Below are positions 11,702 to 25,300 of a DNA stretch of 64,000 bases, piece after piece; the stretch's first letter is position 1; the number at the start of each line of letters is the position of its first letter. The notes beneath the pieces were generated by a model that saw only the letters and a list, made by a program, of their open reading frames with translations, searched no databases and had not been told where the DNA came from. The translations under genes were made by a program, and so were the position numbers. The stretch comes from Limonium bicolor. Its lineage: Eukaryota; Streptophyta; Magnoliopsida; Caryophyllales; Plumbaginaceae. The stretch is from positions 148,358,982-148,422,981 of the forward strand of contig CM041781.1 in NCBI GenBank assembly GCA_023374045.1, in the 5' to 3' direction.

Positions 11702-11844
11702 AGTATGGATGTGAATATGTACCTGGAACATTAAGTCCGAGGGTGTGATGTAAAGTATGTTGGTTATAGAAGTTTATTTCCAAGTGATTCCTGCGTTCTA
11801 ATCCAAATGATGTGTAGGAAATGTGAACTTCGAGGACGAAGTTC

Positions 11845-11859
11845 TTTTAAGGGGGGTAG
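11845..11859 (+). promoter_or_regulatory. Polypurine tract of internal region 1
   Basis: TTTTAAGGGGGGTAG ends two bases before LTR2 starts (TGAAATACC at 11862). It is preceded by CGAGGACGAAGTTC, a context typical of chromovirus 3' ends. It would prime plus-strand DNA synthesis. Equivalents are at 22355-22369 and 36695-36709. Confidence 0.88.
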
Positions 11860-11861
11860 AT

Positions 11862-14800
11862 TGAAATACCTCAAACCTTGATATGTTGTTTAAATGTTAA
11901 ACTGTGGTATATAAAGGCTAAAAAGTGCCTTAGAAACATCAGTGAACAATTTAAACCATAGTAAAACACAATAAAACACTAAGACACAGTTTGAGCAAAA
12001 ACATGCTCTAAGCTTGGAAGTGAACTTGGTTAGGACCCAAAGAGCCTACCAAGACTTAATAATATTCAATTATAATTATATAAGGCTAACTATGTCCTTA
12101 GGAAACCTTGGTAGACAATTAAACCAAACAAAACACAAATAAATGCCTTAAAGTCAATATGGGCAAAAATGTGCTCTAAGCTTTGGATAAATTTGTATAA
12201 GACCTAAAGGTCATACCTATACCTTTTAAATATGTTAATGAACATATTAAATCAATTACTAAAGAAAACCAAGCTTGAAAACAAGTTAAAACACAAAATG
12301 TGCTTTAAGGAGCCTTAAAGCACATTTTTGAAAAATTGTCTTGTAAATGAGTTTTGAATGGCTAAATATCCATCATTACTCTTTAATTAACATGTGTACT
12401 ACTTAGTATCACATTAGGAAGTCTAAATCAATGGGATATCAAAAATTTCACAAATATGTGCCTCGTATTGTGAATAGTAACCAAAATATGCTAGTTTATG
12501 ACATAAGCCAATATAAGTAAGTTAATTGGTCAACAAAGACCAAACTACCCCTAAGTAGATGATGGGGGCTGGTTTTTATCAAGGTGAGTCACCACCTTGT
12601 TAGTTAATAAGTAAATAAGTAATGAAAAAGCAAGTAAATTCACTATTTACTTTACAACTTATAATATCTTCAAAGTATACTCTCTCACCTCATTCTCTTC
12701 TTTCCTCCTTGGTTCCCACCGTCTCCAACCTCCTCCATCCTTCTCCATCGGTTTTGCTACAGCAAGTAGCCATTCTCCATCTTTGAATGCTTGTAACTCA
12801 TGACTCCATGCTCCAAATCAAATTCTAAGACCATATTTGTCTTAGTTAAGCCAAGCTCTACACTTCTATCTTTTCAAATCTTCAAAAGCCTCATTCCGGT
12901 GCCATGGAGATTCACCATTGATGGAGCGTGAGCTTACCTTTTCATGCCTTGTCATTCTCCCTTTGCTTCAAGGTAAGGAAAGTCAAAGAAAAACTTCATT
13001 TCCTTTTGTTTTCATAAGTGACCGAAATCACCTTCTTCATGGGTTTTCTTTGCTTTGTTTTAGCTTCATTCCAATCATTCAAGGGCTTGGTGGAAACCCT
13101 CTTGTTACATATTCAAGTTCTCTTTCAAATTCTAAGGTAAACTTCTACTTTAAGTGTTTAGAACACTTATGTAAATTTAGGGTTTATATGTGAGTTTAAG
13201 TATGAAACTTAATGCTCAATACCCTTATATGTATATTGATTAGAAAGTTGACAAGTGATAAACTCCTTGCTGATTTTCGGTTGAAGGAAACAAGAAAGAA
13301 GTTTGAGAGGAAAAGTGGTAAACAAACTATCTCAATGCAGTTTAAATGCCTTAGGAAAAGTGAGCTTGATTTGCTTAATAAAATACCTATGGAGCCAATG
13401 GTGAATGACCTAGTAAAATGCTCTCAAGGAAACTATTAAAGGGCATATGTGTTTTGTATGTAATTGCAGGTCAAAGGCATTATTTATGTGGAAATTCAGT
13501 GTTTGTGGTTTATGCAATTTAAGGGCCTAAGAGCCATGTTATTTAAGGGCCTAAGTGCCAAGCAATTTGATTATGCAATATTGTGATGTAGTGTAAATTT
13601 GGTGAATTTTGTGTGTGAGAAAGCTCTTGATGGTTTTAGGTGTTCTTGAATGTTTAATGGTGAAAAACAATGTGTTTCGGTATGACAATATGCTAGGAGA
13701 ACCCATGGCAAAATTTGGATAATGTACAAGAAGTTTTAAGTGCTTAAATGAGTTTTAGTGAACTATGAAGTGTTAGGAATGAATAAATGTTTTACTAGGG
13801 AAGAAAGCATGTATTAAGGTGATTAGAGTGCTACAAGGATTTAGGCACTATCTTGAAGTTCTAGAAATCCAATGGGTGTTTTTGGGATGTAATAAAGTCT
13901 TGGAGAAGTTTTTTAGGTTTAGGTAATGTTGATGTACAAGGAGGGAATAATGTTTAGGTAAGGTTGTGAGAAAGAAATTTTAAGAAGGTGTGAACAAGGA
14001 AATTAGTTAGTAAGAAAAGATGCTTGGAGATGATGTTAAGGTGTAGAGGAAACATCTTGGTATAGTGGTCATTATAGGTGAAATACCACTTAGAAAACCA
14101 AAAGAGAAATGTTACAAGTGTTAAGAGATTTATAAGAAAAATGAGTGACAAGTTGGACAATGTTTTAAGGTGAATCAAAGTGATATTTTGGTATTAGAAT
14201 ATGCCTAAGTTCATGTGTGAAGTTTAGGTAATCAATGGATGAAGAAAATAGATGAAACAAGACTTGAAAATGTCAATTTGGGAATTCTGTTACAGTGGTC
14301 CGGGACCTAGGAATTGGGTGATGTCCCGGACCATACACAAAAAAGGGCCGAGAGTAAGAAGACTGTCTTGGTCCGGGACTTGGGGTCAGTACAAGGTCCC
14401 GACCACCCTATTAAAACTAGCCGAGAATTTCTTAAGTGTTGGTCCGGGACTTAAGGTAAGGACCAAGTCCCGGACCACTCTAAAAATGTTGTTTAAGGTA
14501 TAAAAATGGTGTGTAATGATGGGGATTGACAAGTAATGATGTTATAAGATTGTTAAGGACATGTTAAGTGAGTTATAATGACAATTTAGGGGGAAAAGTT
14601 GTATAAAATGTAAAAGTAAAACAAGTTTAAATGTGAAGTTATTTAACTAAGTTAACGGGGATAAGTCATGAGCATTAGACTTTAAACAATCATGTTACCC
14701 CGATGTTAATAAAAGTACATGTAATATTATCAGTTCGAGAATTGCTCGAGGAACATAAGTGGACATGATAGAGTGGACTCCGGTGACAGGTATGGTTTTC

Positions 14801-16357
14801 TTGCAACATGTGTCCAACCGGATTACACCGGCTTGTATGCCAAATGTTTTCTGTATGTTTGCCACGTTGTAAGATAAAACATGTAATGAGTTTATAGTAA
14901 TTCATTTATGTGGCGGGTTCAACTCCTATACCATTTAACCTCGAAAGTGTTAAACCTTAGCTAACTAAGTCTAGGATCACATGAGAGTTCGGTATTCGGA
15001 TTAAACGACCCGAACCATGGGACGTTTAACCACGGCTATGCGTGTGTTAATTGTGTGATATTTGTGTGTGTATGTAAGGACCTCCCTCGTATGTTTAACC
15101 CAGTTGTAATACTGTATGGTGTGTGGATGTGATAGACTCCATAGTGGGGCTCTAACTAATATCTAAAAAGTAAGTATGTACTAACAGGGGTGAGGAATCC
15201 GGTTGGGCCGGTCGCGCGTTGTTTGGGAGTGGGTATCCTTTTTAGCCTTACCCTCCTCTCTGTTATGGTTGTTTCCCTCACGGGCTACGATCTCCCATTA
15301 GCTTACTCCAAAGCTTAGCTATTCTGACTTATGATCGGTTTAGGGGGAACATGTGTTTATGTGGTGTGTTCGGGTCACCATATCCGAACCATCTTAACTT
15401 AAGTTACTCGTCCAGCTATTAGGACAGTAATGAGTGTTGTATAACGAGTTTATCATGAGGGTGACATCATTCTCTAGGCTCACCAGTGAATTAACTATGT
15501 TTGGGTCGGTTCCTAAGAGAATCGTTCCCGTTATGATATGTTATTTGTACTGCAATTCCCATTGATGTTATGTTATGTGCACAATGAAACGTGAAAAGTG
15601 TTGTTATGTGGTGTATGTTATATGTTGTAGAATGTGGAGTATGTGGATCATGGATATGAATCCCAGTTTATGATAAGAGGCGTTTAGGGATAACCCGATT
15701 AATGGGTAAGTATCGTATTAAGGAAGTAGCTCCATTAGAGGAGAAACACTCTAGGGTTAGTGAACACAACGAGTGACTTATCATGTATGGATGTGTTATC
15801 TGTTTGTTGAGCCCATAGTGGTGGAATGTGATGTGTTGTGTGTTGATAGTTTACATGCATGATTCAAATATAATCAACCGCATGCTAAGACGACAATTAG
15901 TTGTGCGTGGCCCGGTAGCATGCGGGCTGCGGGATTACCATACCAGCAAAGGTGCTGAGCCCCTGGGGGGCCACCCTTTTCTCTTCTTTTTCCTATTTCA
16001 GGTACAAGGAGCTGGGAGCCGTTCGAGAGTAGGACGGGGTAGTCGTTTGTACCTGGGTAATCATTTAAGTTATAAATGTACAGTAGGTGTAGTAAGACCG
16101 AAATTGTTATCGAATCAGTTTGTAAATACTCGGTACAGTTGGAAGGTATGTGTATGTTTAGTTGTTAATGGAAAGGGATAGTAATGTGTAGTCGCTCGGG
16201 AATCTAGTCCATCAGACCGATACAATGTATATGAATAGCCTGGTTAGCCACGTGGGTGGTTAACGGCGTGTAACACCAACGAGTTAAGTAATGTGACGAA
16301 GTATATTTTCCGTTGCAGATTGTTGTTAAGTGTGTTGTTGTTGGATGGGGTGTTACA
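11862..16357 (+). repeat. LTR 2 (middle, chimeric LTR)
   Basis: A 4.5-kb LTR followed by a primer site at 16363. From its start to about 15605, nearly every diagnostic difference between LTR1 and LTR3 is shared with LTR3, e.g. TGAAATACCTC, AACTGTGG, and the 25-bp-longer stretch near 14590. From about 15638 to the end they are shared with LTR1, e.g. GTATGTGGATC, CAACCGCATG, TACCTGGGTAATC. This is the product expected from recombination between a 3' LTR and a 5' LTR. It contains a full inverted-repeat array (14297-14476) and TATA-like box (14499). Confidence 0.92.
14297..14476 (+). repeat. Inverted-repeat array in LTR 2, three units
   Basis: Same design as in LTR1: arms GGTCCGGGAC and GTCCCGGACC at 72-73 bp spacing, with CCGAGA-containing spacers. 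Unit 1 is perfectly paired here. Unit 2 has lost one G from its right arm. TATAAAAA follows at 14499. Confidence 0.88.
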
Positions 16358-16362
16358 AAAAG

Positions 16363-16390
16363 TGGTATCAGAGCGAAGTATCGCTCTGAT
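16363..16390 (+). promoter_or_regulatory. Primer binding site of internal region 2
   Basis: TGGTATCAGAGC, with the same overlapping 9-bp hairpin as in region 1. Its position after the middle LTR shows this LTR could serve as a 5' LTR for the right-hand unit. Confidence 0.9.
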
Positions 16391-19300
16391 GACTGAATTA
16401 CCGAGCTTAGGAAGTACCGAGTTAGGATTTAGTACTTGGTTAAGGGTTGAGGGTGATAGCGTGAGAGATACAATAGTTAGGAACTACCAGTGAATACTGA
16501 AAACCTACAATATCCTTCCCGCCCTCCACAGTCCCTGTTTTATAAATTGGGAAACAACGCCAGAGAGATGAAAGTCCTCTCATACTCGGGAATACCCGAT
16601 CTGGCTGTTATTAAATACCTCTAAAGGTACGGAGAACCTGTCATACGGTAGATCCTGAAAACTGGGAATCCCGGAGACGGTCCCCATCTACACAATGTTA
16701 ACCGCATTTCATAGCGAAGAGTGAAGAATCTGTGTATAGAAGAATGGAATTTCCGGAAACCTGGGTCGACATGTCGAGCAGTCGAGAACAACCAGCTTGC
16801 AACGCACCAACCGTGCAACAGGCAAGAAGTGAAGTAATGAAACCCGATATGAGTGTCTACGGGACCACGATTATTACATAATGACACCAATGGTATACCA
16901 ACCGACAAAGGAACTACAACGTAGTGCCCAAACAAGAGACAAGTCTGAGTGACCACGACAAATGCGTGGAACGGGCTACGAAGAGGAAACAATACTAAGT
17001 AAAAAGGTGTCTCCAAGAATGGGAGACACCCCAGTTAATAATTATCATGTGAATACAGTGAGAAGTCGCCCAGAGGGTTAATTGTCAAGAATGTAGGATC
17101 AAGTGAGGGCCAACAAGGCCACTGATGACAGTGCGGGTAAAAACAATACCACAACCGGTATGTGTTGAACCGATAGCCAGTTAGCATGGCGCACTTGCCA
17201 TAGCAAGTGCTGCTATAACAGGGCTGTTCGGGGAAGTTTTAACAACTACAAAGTACTTGGTAAGTGTCCTGCTGCTGGCTAGGGTTAACCAAGCCCTACA
17301 AAAATAAACAACGAACTAAGGGCTAACCTATTCCCAATGAGAGAACGGTTGGCATACATAAGGTAAGGTTAAGATAACTTGCAACCATTCCTCTTTAAAG
17401 GATGGTTTGTATTATTAAGACTAAGATAAGCTACATCCACTCCTTTTTAAAGGATGGATGTTTCTAAGATTAAGATAAGACTAAGATTGAGGTGAGATAA
17501 GGATGGACTAAGATTAAGAGGAAATGTAACTTAAGGAGTTAAATAATTAACTCTCTAATTAAGGGAACGCATTTAAGTCGTTCATTGTTTGTGAACTTTG
17601 ATTGTTCAAATTTGGTTTGTTGTTTACTGCACTTACTATTGTGTTGTGCATCTAATCAACCTCCATGCTATCGACAATTAGTCGTCGTAGCCACGTTAGC
17701 TTGGGGGCCATGAGAGGATCGTACCAGCATTCGTGCTGACCCCCTTTGGGGGCTGTTTTTACTACACAAGTGAACATCAGGAGGCGGCCGTCGTAAGAGT
17801 AAGAAGGGGGACAAGTGTTAAGGGTTAATTGTGGCCAACAAGTTATGCATGTACTCTCGTACGACAATTGAGTTAGTAAGATGTATAGGATGTGAGGGGA
17901 TTGTAAGAAGAATATGTATTTGGTTAAGGTTGTTATGTACTAATGTTCGGTATATTCTGTAGTCAGACCGTGGCAAGGTCCTGAAGTGTAAAGAATTCTG
18001 CTGTGACGTGTATATATATATGCTGTTAAGTTGTAAGACCACATTTGGATTGAGTTGGGGTGTTACAGATAGCCAGTTAGCATGGCGCACTTGCCATGGC
18101 AAGTGCTGCTATAACAGGGCTGTTCGGGGAAGTTTTAACAACTACAAAGTACTTGGTAAAGTACCACGAAGTTAAGTGTGATCATTAAAACTGTGGAAAG
18201 GCTTAACAGCCTAACCTTTGTAATTGGAAGTACACCAGTCAGCAAGAAGCTAGATTTGGTTAAGGCAAGACGTTGTAAACCACGAGAATTTTTCTTTCAA
18301 GCTCAGATTTATTCAAACTCTTTTCTTTTCAAAACCAAATTTTCTTTCAAACCCATACTCATTTTCTGCCTTCTTTTAAAAACCAAACCAGAGGACCTAC
18401 ACCAGCCTCAGTGCCACACGGTTGGTAAGTTATACCCAGTTTACTTTTGAATAACCGGAAAGGAAACCGGTAAACCCAAGGGTAACAACCCGAGGGAATG
18501 AATTGAGTTCATGGTAATACAACAGTGGATAGACTTTCCCTTGATTAAGTTTGGGAAACACAAAATGTATATTGTCACAGGACAATATAAGGGAGTTGAC
18601 AACAGAATACTTCACCTAGGCGTGTGACGGACACTACGAGTGTACCAACTGTAATGTGGGACGACCGCACCCCGATAGGTGCTTGTGGGCCTGACAGACC
18701 TACTTATGGGTTAGTTGGGTAAGTAGCAATGTATCAGCATGGTACCCCATATATGCATATGAGTAGAGTCCGGAACACGGGAAGTAGTCGACTCCATACT
18801 ACGGTCAGCAGTAAAAGTCAAGCAAGAGCAACTGATTACCATGAACGGTTAAAGTAAAGGAACTCAGTTAAGTTAACGAAGCTAAGGGAATTAGTGAATT
18901 CATTTCAAGGAAATGTTTAAGAGACAGGAGGTGCGAAGCGCACTAACTGTTATGTAAAGACATAGCATATGTCTTAAGGATCCTCAAGGATAAACATGAT
19001 AGCTGGAACGGTGACCCAGCCTGTGTATGGCAAGCAGATGCCTAATGTGGACACATTAATATGCAACGAACGGGATGAAATTCCCAGAATGAGTACCTAC
19101 ACTACCAGGAAATGACGATCTTCACGGAAGAAGATAATAAGCTAGTCAAGAACGCAAAACGGCGTAATTAACTAAGGGTACCAATAAGTGCAAGCCAGAG
19201 GTATGGTATAACTTACTAGCAATACCCAAGAGCAATCCTTGAAGGGTGTTTGCATCAACAGTTGTTGCACGAAATGACATGACAGAAACACAAGGGTTGA

Positions 19301-22157
19301 AACTAACACCCAGTTTAGACATAAGTTGTCAGGAGACGGACTGACAATCCTAAGGGGCATCCCATGAAAGGAAACAGAATGCAACGACCTTGTCATGGAG
19401 CTCAATATGATATCCAAACCATGTAATGTTGTACAGGGAAGTAAATGTGTATGAGTAGCCTACAATGAGCAGAGCTCGAGGCAGTAAGGCTACTAAGCCA
19501 CAAGTAAATATGTTATGTAAATTTTGAATCAAATTGTAGAAGTCTATGTAATATAAGTTCGTGAAGCGGATAACGAACCACTGCTAAGAGAGTAGGGATA
19601 CCTCTTAACATTGTGAGACCGCAACAGCGGTAGTTATGTGAACCAAGTTCAAGAAACATGTTAAGGATTGACCATGTTATCATTGCGAGAGAACAGATAG
19701 TTTAGAAGCATGTGAGTATAAGTGAAGCACCGAGCTGAATAACGCCGGCTTGTAACTCGAATAAGCAACGCTCAAGGAGCATTCGGTAGTCATCCAAATG
19801 AATGACGAACCATTATGCGAATAATGTAAGTATATGTGTGGAAGTTAATATGACAGTGAATACCATGTAAGTTAGTGTTATACAATAAGTAAGAGCACGG
19901 TGCGCAGCAAGCGACCGTTGTATAAGTGTTGTTGAATAATAATATGGCAGATAAGACCAGTTATTAGTTAAACTCAGTGGAGATGCAAGGTAAGTGATGA
20001 TAAGCAGACTGGCAATAAGCCAGTAGTTGGTACTAAGTGATAAGGAACTCAGTGTGGATTCCCACTACTAATAAGAGATTTACTGTCAAGAGTTTACGCC
20101 TCTGCACTCTGTATGACTGAGTGTTTTGGTATTGCACTTGCGCAGTAATGATCGAGTGGGATAGCTAGGAATTGGAAACATGTTAATTGTGGAGGAATAA
20201 TGTTATAATGGCCGATGCATAGGAAATGCAAGGCCGCACCAATGAAAGAATACATGTACAAAACCAAATGTGGAGGCATGATTAACAGTAAGTGACTACA
20301 GTAGCACTAACTACAAAATATCGGTATGGAATATACCCCAAATGTTGGAAATAACCAAGAGAGTGCTACACATTAGGTAGCAGCTCAATCCCAACCGACA
20401 GTAAGTCGGAAGGGAACAAATCAATCATTGTGAAATACGTAGCAGTTTACGCAGTAAGTTATTAGAGAAGTGGATGGAAAGTCTTGAAACTCACCGAATT
20501 CGCTCACGGTAAGAGATACCACACGTCGGTTGAGAAACTGTTATTACCAAGATAAAGACAATAATTGGAGATGTACAATACAGTAAGAATAATGAATGTG
20601 GCAAACTACGCCCTACAGTTGTCAGAGTTGCGCAGCAGACACTAGTGAACCAGTGATTCAAGTGTACAACGTGAATAGCGAATGTGAGTGAATGCTAGTT
20701 ATTAATGCCTAGAAGCCTCACAGGCCAGAATCAAAACTAGTTAAGAGTTAAAGCAAACTCCAATGGGAATTCTTGGTTTAGGGACTAAACCGCCAATATG
20801 GTCAAGATCCTCTAACCAGAACATATTGTATAACAGACTGCGTGGAAGTTGAAACACTTCTCGACGGTAGAACTTTTTAAACCAATGATTAAGTGATTGA
20901 TTACGTGGTCATAATCCCTTTTAAGGGGGGTAGAGCGCAAAACCACTTAGTGTGTATTACCGTACAAGTGTACGTGACTTATGTTGTGCATAACACAAAA
21001 TAATTTGTTTAATTTGATGATTGGTGGCACAAAATAACTTGTTTTGATGATTGGTGTGTGTGTTACGTAAACATACGCATTCATTCATGGTTTAATTGTG
21101 GTAATCGCGCACAGAAGATGCGAATACCATTGTGATAAGTGTGTTTATTTGTTAACAATTGTGTGTGATAGTACAAGTGTGGGGAGTAGAGAAACTCCCG
21201 GGGAACTAAAACCCCGACATTATATGTTCATATGACACTAAATGTGAAACTGTGTGTTGTATTTTGATAAAATATATGTGTATATATATACTATATAGTG
21301 ATTCATGAAAGGGTATGAAATCGACATAGAACCTAGTGAGAATAAGATTCCCTAGGTAACAGCATTAAAGTGAATGGAAATGACTGATAGACGAAGTTTT
21401 ATCCCTTGGAGATGTTATGATCATGATTAGAATGATTAAAAAGATAGAAAATTGGAAATGAATGTATTAATTGATGCTTGAAAATGAAGTGGGAAGTGGA
21501 ACTTGATTTGCATGCGATCAAGGGAAGCCGAACACAAAATGGGGTGGAAGGATAGTTCGACACTGATGCTGATCACATCAGGGTTGGATGATTCTTGAAG
21601 CTCCCCTTAAGTGGTCACAACTAACCACACTAAGAAAAGAAGCAAAGAGCATAAGTTGGACTTGGAGTTGTGTTGTCTTTTCAAAAAGGATTTTCAATTG
21701 GTATTTCCAAAACAATCGATTAATATTTTGAAATAAAGGATTCTCTTATACTTAACCTAGTAAAGAATATTTTTGTAGTACTTGCTCACGAGCCGAGGAC
21801 GCATGAGCCTTTGTCTTCGGACCGGTGACATGAGAAGTATATATGTTAAAGATTAAGAGATTGTTTTGATCTCCCAAAGGGACGGGGACCAGAAGGTGTC
21901 CATCGCGACCGGGTTCTGCGGGATCACAGTGTATGTAAAAGATATTTTTGGTTGCCATACATGCTAAGACATATTGTGTGGTATGTGTAATAAAGTTTAT
22001 TTTGACATTGAGTTCCAAAAGTGTATGTTATCAAGACCTATGGGTCTAAATGTTGTTATGTTACACAGACCCAAGAGTCTAAGGGTTGTTATGTATGTGC
22101 AAATGTTGTTAAGATACCCGGACCGTTAGGTCCGAGGTTATATGTAGTATGGTATAT

Positions 22158-22213
22158 GTATGTTATGTTATGTTATGTTATGTTATGTTATGTTTGTTAT
22201 GTTATGTTATGTA
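22158..22213 (+). repeat. Short TTATG microsatellite (region 2)
   Basis: Equivalent of the run at 11511-11701 but about a third as long. The length difference between two otherwise almost identical copies marks recent slippage or an assembly collapse. Confidence 0.85.
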
Positions 22214-22371
22214 TGGATGTGAATATGTTACCCGGAACATTAAGTCCGAGGGTGTGATGTAAAGTATGTTTGGTTATAGAAGTTTATTTCCAAGTGATTC
22301 CTGCGTTCTTATCCAAATGATGTGTGGGAAGTGTGAACTTCGAGGACGAAGTTCTTTTAAGGGGGGTAGAT

Positions 22372-25300
22372 TGAAATACCTCAAGCCTTGATATGTTGTT
22401 TAAATGTTAAACTGTGGTATATAAAGGCTAAAAAGTGCCTTAGAAACATCAGTGAACAATTTAAACCATAGTAAAACACAATAAAACACTAAGACACAGT
22501 TTGAGCAAAAACATGCTCTAAGCTTGGAAGTGAACTTGGTTAGGACCCAAAGAGCCTACCAAGACTTAATAATATTCAATTATAATTATATAAGGCTAAC
22601 TATGTCCTTAGGAAACCTTGGTAGACAATTAAACCAAACAAAACACAAATAAATGCCTTAAAGTCAATATGGGCAAAAATGTGCTCTAAGCTTTGGATAA
22701 ATTTGTATAAGACCTAAAGGTCATACCTATACCTTTTAAATATGTTAATGAACATATTAAATCAATTACTAAAGAAAACCAAGCTTGAAAACAAGTTAAA
22801 ACACAAAATGTGCTTTAAGGAGCCTTAAAGCACATTTTTGAAAAATTGTCTTGTAAATGAGTTTTGAATGGCTAAATATCCATCATTACTCTTTAATTAA
22901 CATGTGTACTACTTAGTATCACATTAGGAAGTCTAAATCAATGGGATATCAAAAATTTCACAAATATGTGCCTCGTATTGTGAATAGTAACCAAAATATG
23001 CTAGTTTATGACATAAGCCAATATAAGTAAGTTAATTGGTCAACAAAGACCAAACTACCCCTAAGTAGATGATGGGGGCTGGTTTTTATCAAGGTGAGTC
23101 ACCACCTTGTTAGTTAATAAGTAAATAAGTAATGAAAAAGCAAGTAAATTCACTATTTACTTTACAACTTATAATATCTTCAAAGTATACTCTCTCACCT
23201 CATTCTCTTCTTTCCTCCTTGGTTCCCACCGTCTCCAACCTCCTCCATCCTTCTCCATCGGTTTTGCTACAGCAAGTAGCCATTCTCCATCTTTGAATGC
23301 TTGTAACTCATGACTCCATGCTCCAAATCAAATTCTAAGACCATATTTGTCTTAGTTAAGCCAAGCTCTACACTTCTATCTTTTCAAATCTTCAAAAGCC
23401 TCATTCCGGTGCCATGGAGATTCACCATTGATGGAGCGTGAGCTTACCTTTTCATGCCTTGTCATTCTCCTTTGCTTCAAGGTAAGGAAAGTCAAAGAAA
23501 AACATCATTTCCTTTTGTTTTCATAAGTGACCGAAATCACCTTCTTCATGGTGTTTTCTTTTGCTTTGTTTTAGCTTCATTCCAATCATTCAAGGGCTTG
23601 GTGGAAACCTCTCTTGTTACATATTCAAGTTCTCTTTCAAATTCTAAGGTAAACTTCTACTTTAAGTGTTTAGAACACTTATGTAAATTTAGGGTTTATA
23701 TGTGAGTTTAAGTATGAAACTTAATGCTCAATACCCTTATATGTATATTGATTAGAAAGTTGACAAGTGATCAAACTCCTTGCTGATTTTCGGTTGAAGG
23801 AAACAAGAAAGAAGTTTGAGAGGAAAAGTGGTAAACAAACTATCTCAATGCAGTTTAAATGCCTTAGGAAAAGTGAGCTTGATTTGCTTAATAAAATACC
23901 TATGGAGCCAATGGTGAATGACCTAGTAAAATGCTCTCAAGGAAACTATTAAAGGGCATATGTGTTTTTGTATGTAATTGCAGGTCAAAGGCATTATTTA
24001 TGTGGAAATTCAGTGTTTGTGGTTTATGCAATTTAAGGGCCTAAGAGCCATGTTATTTAAGGGCCTAAGTGCCAAGCAATTTGATTATGCACTATATTGT
24101 GATGTAGTGTAAATTTGGTGAATTTTTGTGTGTGAGAAAGCTCTTGATGGTTTTAGGTGTTCTTGAATGTTTAATGGTGAAAAACAATGTGTTTCGGTAT
24201 GACAATATGCTAGGAGAACCCATGGCAAAATTTGGATAATGTACAAGAAGTTTTAAGTGCTTAAATGAGTTTTAGTGAACTATGAAGTGTTAGGAATGAA
24301 TAAATGTTTTACTAGGGAAGAAAGCATGTATTAAGGTGATTAGAGTGCTACAAGGATTTAGGCACTATCTTGAAGTTCTAGAAATCCAATGGGTGTTTTT
24401 GGGATGTAATAAAGTCTTGGAGAAGTTTGTTTTAGGTTTAGGTAATGTTGATGTACAAGGAGGGAATAATGTTTAGGTAAGGTTGTGAGAAAGAAATTTT
24501 AAGAAGGTGTGAACAAGGAAATTAGTTAGTAAGAAAAGATGCTTTGGAGATGATGTTAAGGTGTAGAGGAAACATCTTGGTATAGTGGTCATTATAGGTG
24601 AAATACCACTTAGAAAACCAAAAGAGAAATGTTACAAGTGTTAAGAGATTTATAAGAAAAATGAGTGACAAGTTGGACAATGTTTTAAGGTGAATCAAAG
24701 TGATATTTTGGTATTAGAATATGCCTAAGTTCATGTGTGAAGTTTAGGTAATCAATGGATGAAGAAAATAGATGAAACAAGACTTGAAAATGTCAATTTG
24801 GGAATTCTGTTACAGTGGTCCGGGACCTAGGAATTGGGTGATGTCCCGGACCATACACAAAAAAGGGCCGAGAGTAAGAAGACTGTCTTGGTCCGGGACT
24901 TGGGGTCAGTACAAGGTCCCAGACCACCCTATTAAAACTAGCCGAGAATTTCTTAAGTGTTGGTCCGGGACTTAAGGTAAGGACCAAGTCCCGGACCACT
25001 CTAAAAATGTTGTTTAAGGTATAAAAATGGTGTGTAATGATGGGGATTGACAAGTAATGATGTTATAAGATTGTTAAGGACATGTTAAGTGAGTTATAAT
25101 GACAATTTAGTGGGGGAAAAGTTGTATTAAAATGTAAAAGTAAAACAAGTTTAAATGTGAAGTTATTTAACTAAGTTAACGGGGATAAGTCATGAGCATT
25201 AGACTTTAAACAATCATGTTACCCCGATGTTAATAAAAGTACATGTAATATTATCAGTTGTTCGAGAATTGCTCGAGGAACATAAGTGGACATGATAGAG

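Larger units (their letters stand above)
5729..11861 (+). mobile_element. Internal region 1 of the compound element
   Basis: 6.1 kb between LTR1 and LTR2 with no recognisable gag-pol. Landmarks: primer site 5734-5745 in a hairpin; hairpin 6374-6400; a 92-bp direct repeat flanking an 804-bp LTR-like insert (6540-7528); a perfect 20-bp palindrome (7456-7475); a frame disrupted by a stop and an extra base relative to 32723-33073; a block conserved in the second element (9441-9537); a first polypurine tract (10284); GACC/GGTC hairpins and a TTATG microsatellite (11398-11750); and the final polypurine tract (11845). Minus-strand frames such as 5993-6397 (134 codons) are open here but broken in the related element, so they are not called genes. 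Confidence 0.85.
16358..22371 (+). mobile_element. Internal region 2 of the compound element
   Basis: 6.0 kb, nearly identical to internal region 1. It has primer site 16363-16374, a perfect 9-bp hairpin at 17006-17030, the 92-bp repeats with LTR-like insert (17172-18159), a 20-bp palindrome (18087-18106), polypurine tracts at 20919 and 22355, and a short TTATG run. Differences from region 1 are scattered substitutions and one-to-few-base indels. No gag-pol is recognisable. Confidence 0.85.

Noticed and set aside
5729..11861. Hidden degenerate gag-pol in the LARD internal regions
   Set aside because: I looked for RT, integrase and protease motifs in the plus frames and found none convincing. 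A profile search could still reveal very old remnants.
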